Made by a program: the position numbers and the translations under genes. Source: Bacillus sp. PK3_68 (GTDB lineage: Bacteria; Bacillota; Bacilli; Bacillales; Domibacillaceae). From it: DNA of 64,000 nt. The stretch lies in assembly GCF_003600835.1 (NCBI RefSeq), contig NZ_NQYC01000001.1, positions 1,754,001 to 1,818,000 on the forward strand, read 5' to 3'. This document shows, piece by piece, positions 63,356 to 64,000 of this stretch; the stretch's first letter is position 1, and each line of letters opens with the position of its first letter. A model generated the notes under the pieces. It was not told the DNA's origin, did no database searches, and worked only from the letters and a program-made list of their open reading frames with translations.

Positions 63356-64000
63356 TTACTTTTGGGCAGACGAAGTAACGTACCCCTTTTTCCCGACAGA
63401 TAAGCCAGTGACAAAAATAAGCACTGAAGCCGCAATCAGCATGGTTAAAGGAATCGTCCAGCTATGGGTAAGATCATGCAATCCGCCGAACAAAACCGGT
63501 CCAACAGAAGCCAGAAGATACCCGAATGACTGCGCCATTCCCGATAACTCTGCCGCTTCCTGTGTACTTTTCGTACGCAGACTGAAAAACATCATAGCGA
63601 GGCTAAATGCAGATCCTGCTCCAATACCGGTAAAAATCACCCATAGCAGCAAAAGGGCACTATCGTCAAACAGTATGCCAATCAGTCCGGCCGTAAATAA
63701 GACGGCCGTGGCAGCTGCAATCCCACGTTGGTTTTCCTGCCGGCCTGCCAGCACCGGCACAATAAATGTAAACGGCAAAACAGAAAATTGCATCATTGAC
63801 AGCATCCAGCCGGCTGATCCGGCATCCATTCCTTTTTGCTGTAAGATATCCGGCAGCCAGGTAATTACTACATAAAAGATTAACGATTGTAATCCCATAA
63901 ATAAAGTAACCTGCCAGGCAAGACGAGAATGCCATAACCGGCTGCCTGAGCGATTGCCTCCTGGCACTGCTGTTTGTTTTTTACGACGCAGCTGCGGCAA
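63356..64000 (-). CDS. CynX/NimT-like MFS transporter, C-terminal part (5' end outside window)
   Basis: The open frame runs off the window end. The visible 215 residues contain about six membrane helices (the second half of an MFS protein) with SLIFYVVITWLPDILQQKGM, a segment typical of the CynX/NimT (cyanate/2-nitroimidazole) group. The start is not in the window. Specificity is unknown. Confidence 0.82.
   Translation of the reverse strand: MPQLRRKKQTAVPGGNRSGSRLWHSRLAWQVTLFMGLQSLIFYVVITWLPDILQQKGMDAGSAGWMLSMMQFSVLPFTFIVPVLAGRQENQRGIAAATAVLFTAGLIGILFDDSALLLLWVIFTGIGAGSAFSLAMMFFSLRTKSTQEAAELSGMAQSFGYLLASVGPVLFGGLHDLTHSWTIPLTMLIAASVLIFVTGLSVGKKGYVTSSAQK

Overview
The window comes from the chromosome of a spore-forming, Gram-positive Bacillaceae-type organism with moderate to low GC. 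Three things support this. The gene order follows the Bacillus subtilis yun-yur-yus backbone (lytH, yunB, yunD, yunE, yunF; sufCDSUB; yurZ; metNPQ; yusD, yusE, yusF, gcvH, yusI; fadN, fadA, fadE). Ribosome binding sites are strong GGAGG types. Low-GC Firmicute RNA elements are present (SAM-I and TPP riboswitches). No rRNA, tRNA, CRISPR array or prophage was seen.

Layout. 1-4311: spore and housekeeping genes (lytH end, a frameshifted yunB, yunD-E-F). 4312-10690: a likely inserted block between yunF and suf. It holds a lantibiotic-immunity-type ABC transporter (LanFEG-like), a response regulator/kinase pair (LanRK-like) and an IS3-family element, and it is bordered on the far side by a decayed second copy of the sufB 3' end. 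10694-16101: the suf Fe-S assembly operon. 16102-23955: two unrecognised small ORFs, yurZ, the methionine ABC transporter with its SAM riboswitch, yusD-E-F, gcvH, yusI and mgtE. 24028-29497: the fad beta-oxidation operon with a FadR box. 29498-30521: about 1 kb without protein genes, containing a strong Fur-box promoter that appears to drive a C-rich small RNA. 30526-32757: a small Cys/His protein gene and thiC under a TPP riboswitch. 32841-37286: a polysaccharide deacetylase, the DUF1659/DUF2922/YvrJ trio, a CPA antiporter and two KGG-repeat stress proteins.

37449-49105 is a catabolic region for 4-hydroxyphenylacetate: hydroxylase HpaB plus flavin reductase HpaC, dioxygenase HpaD, dehydrogenase HpaE, isomerase HpaF (frameshifted in this sequence) and FAH-family HpaG1/HpaG2. 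A DapA-family aldolase and a RibF-like FAD synthetase lie in the same operon. A divergent LysR gene and a CcpA cre site sit at the promoter. A sodium:solute symporter with a 37-residue accessory protein follows.

49145-59590 holds a paired SMR exporter, then a probable L-carnitine (or related quaternary amine) catabolic cluster: BCCT transporter, Rieske oxygenase of the betaine/carnitine type, a stand-alone 4Fe-4S ferredoxin and NADPH:ferredoxin reductase as electron donors, aldehyde dehydrogenase, and a D-malate/tartrate-type dehydrogenase. A divergent PAS-AAA+ sigma-54 activator, a near-consensus -24/-12 promoter and three copies of a 16-bp palindrome, one inside the activator gene, form a self-contained regulatory module. 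Inferred chemistry: carnitine gives trimethylamine plus (R)-malic semialdehyde, then D-malate, then pyruvate. 59704-64000: a YitT protein, a PadR/membrane-protein pair and two MFS transporters, the last cut by the window end.

All functions are read from sequence motifs and gene order; nothing was searched against a database.
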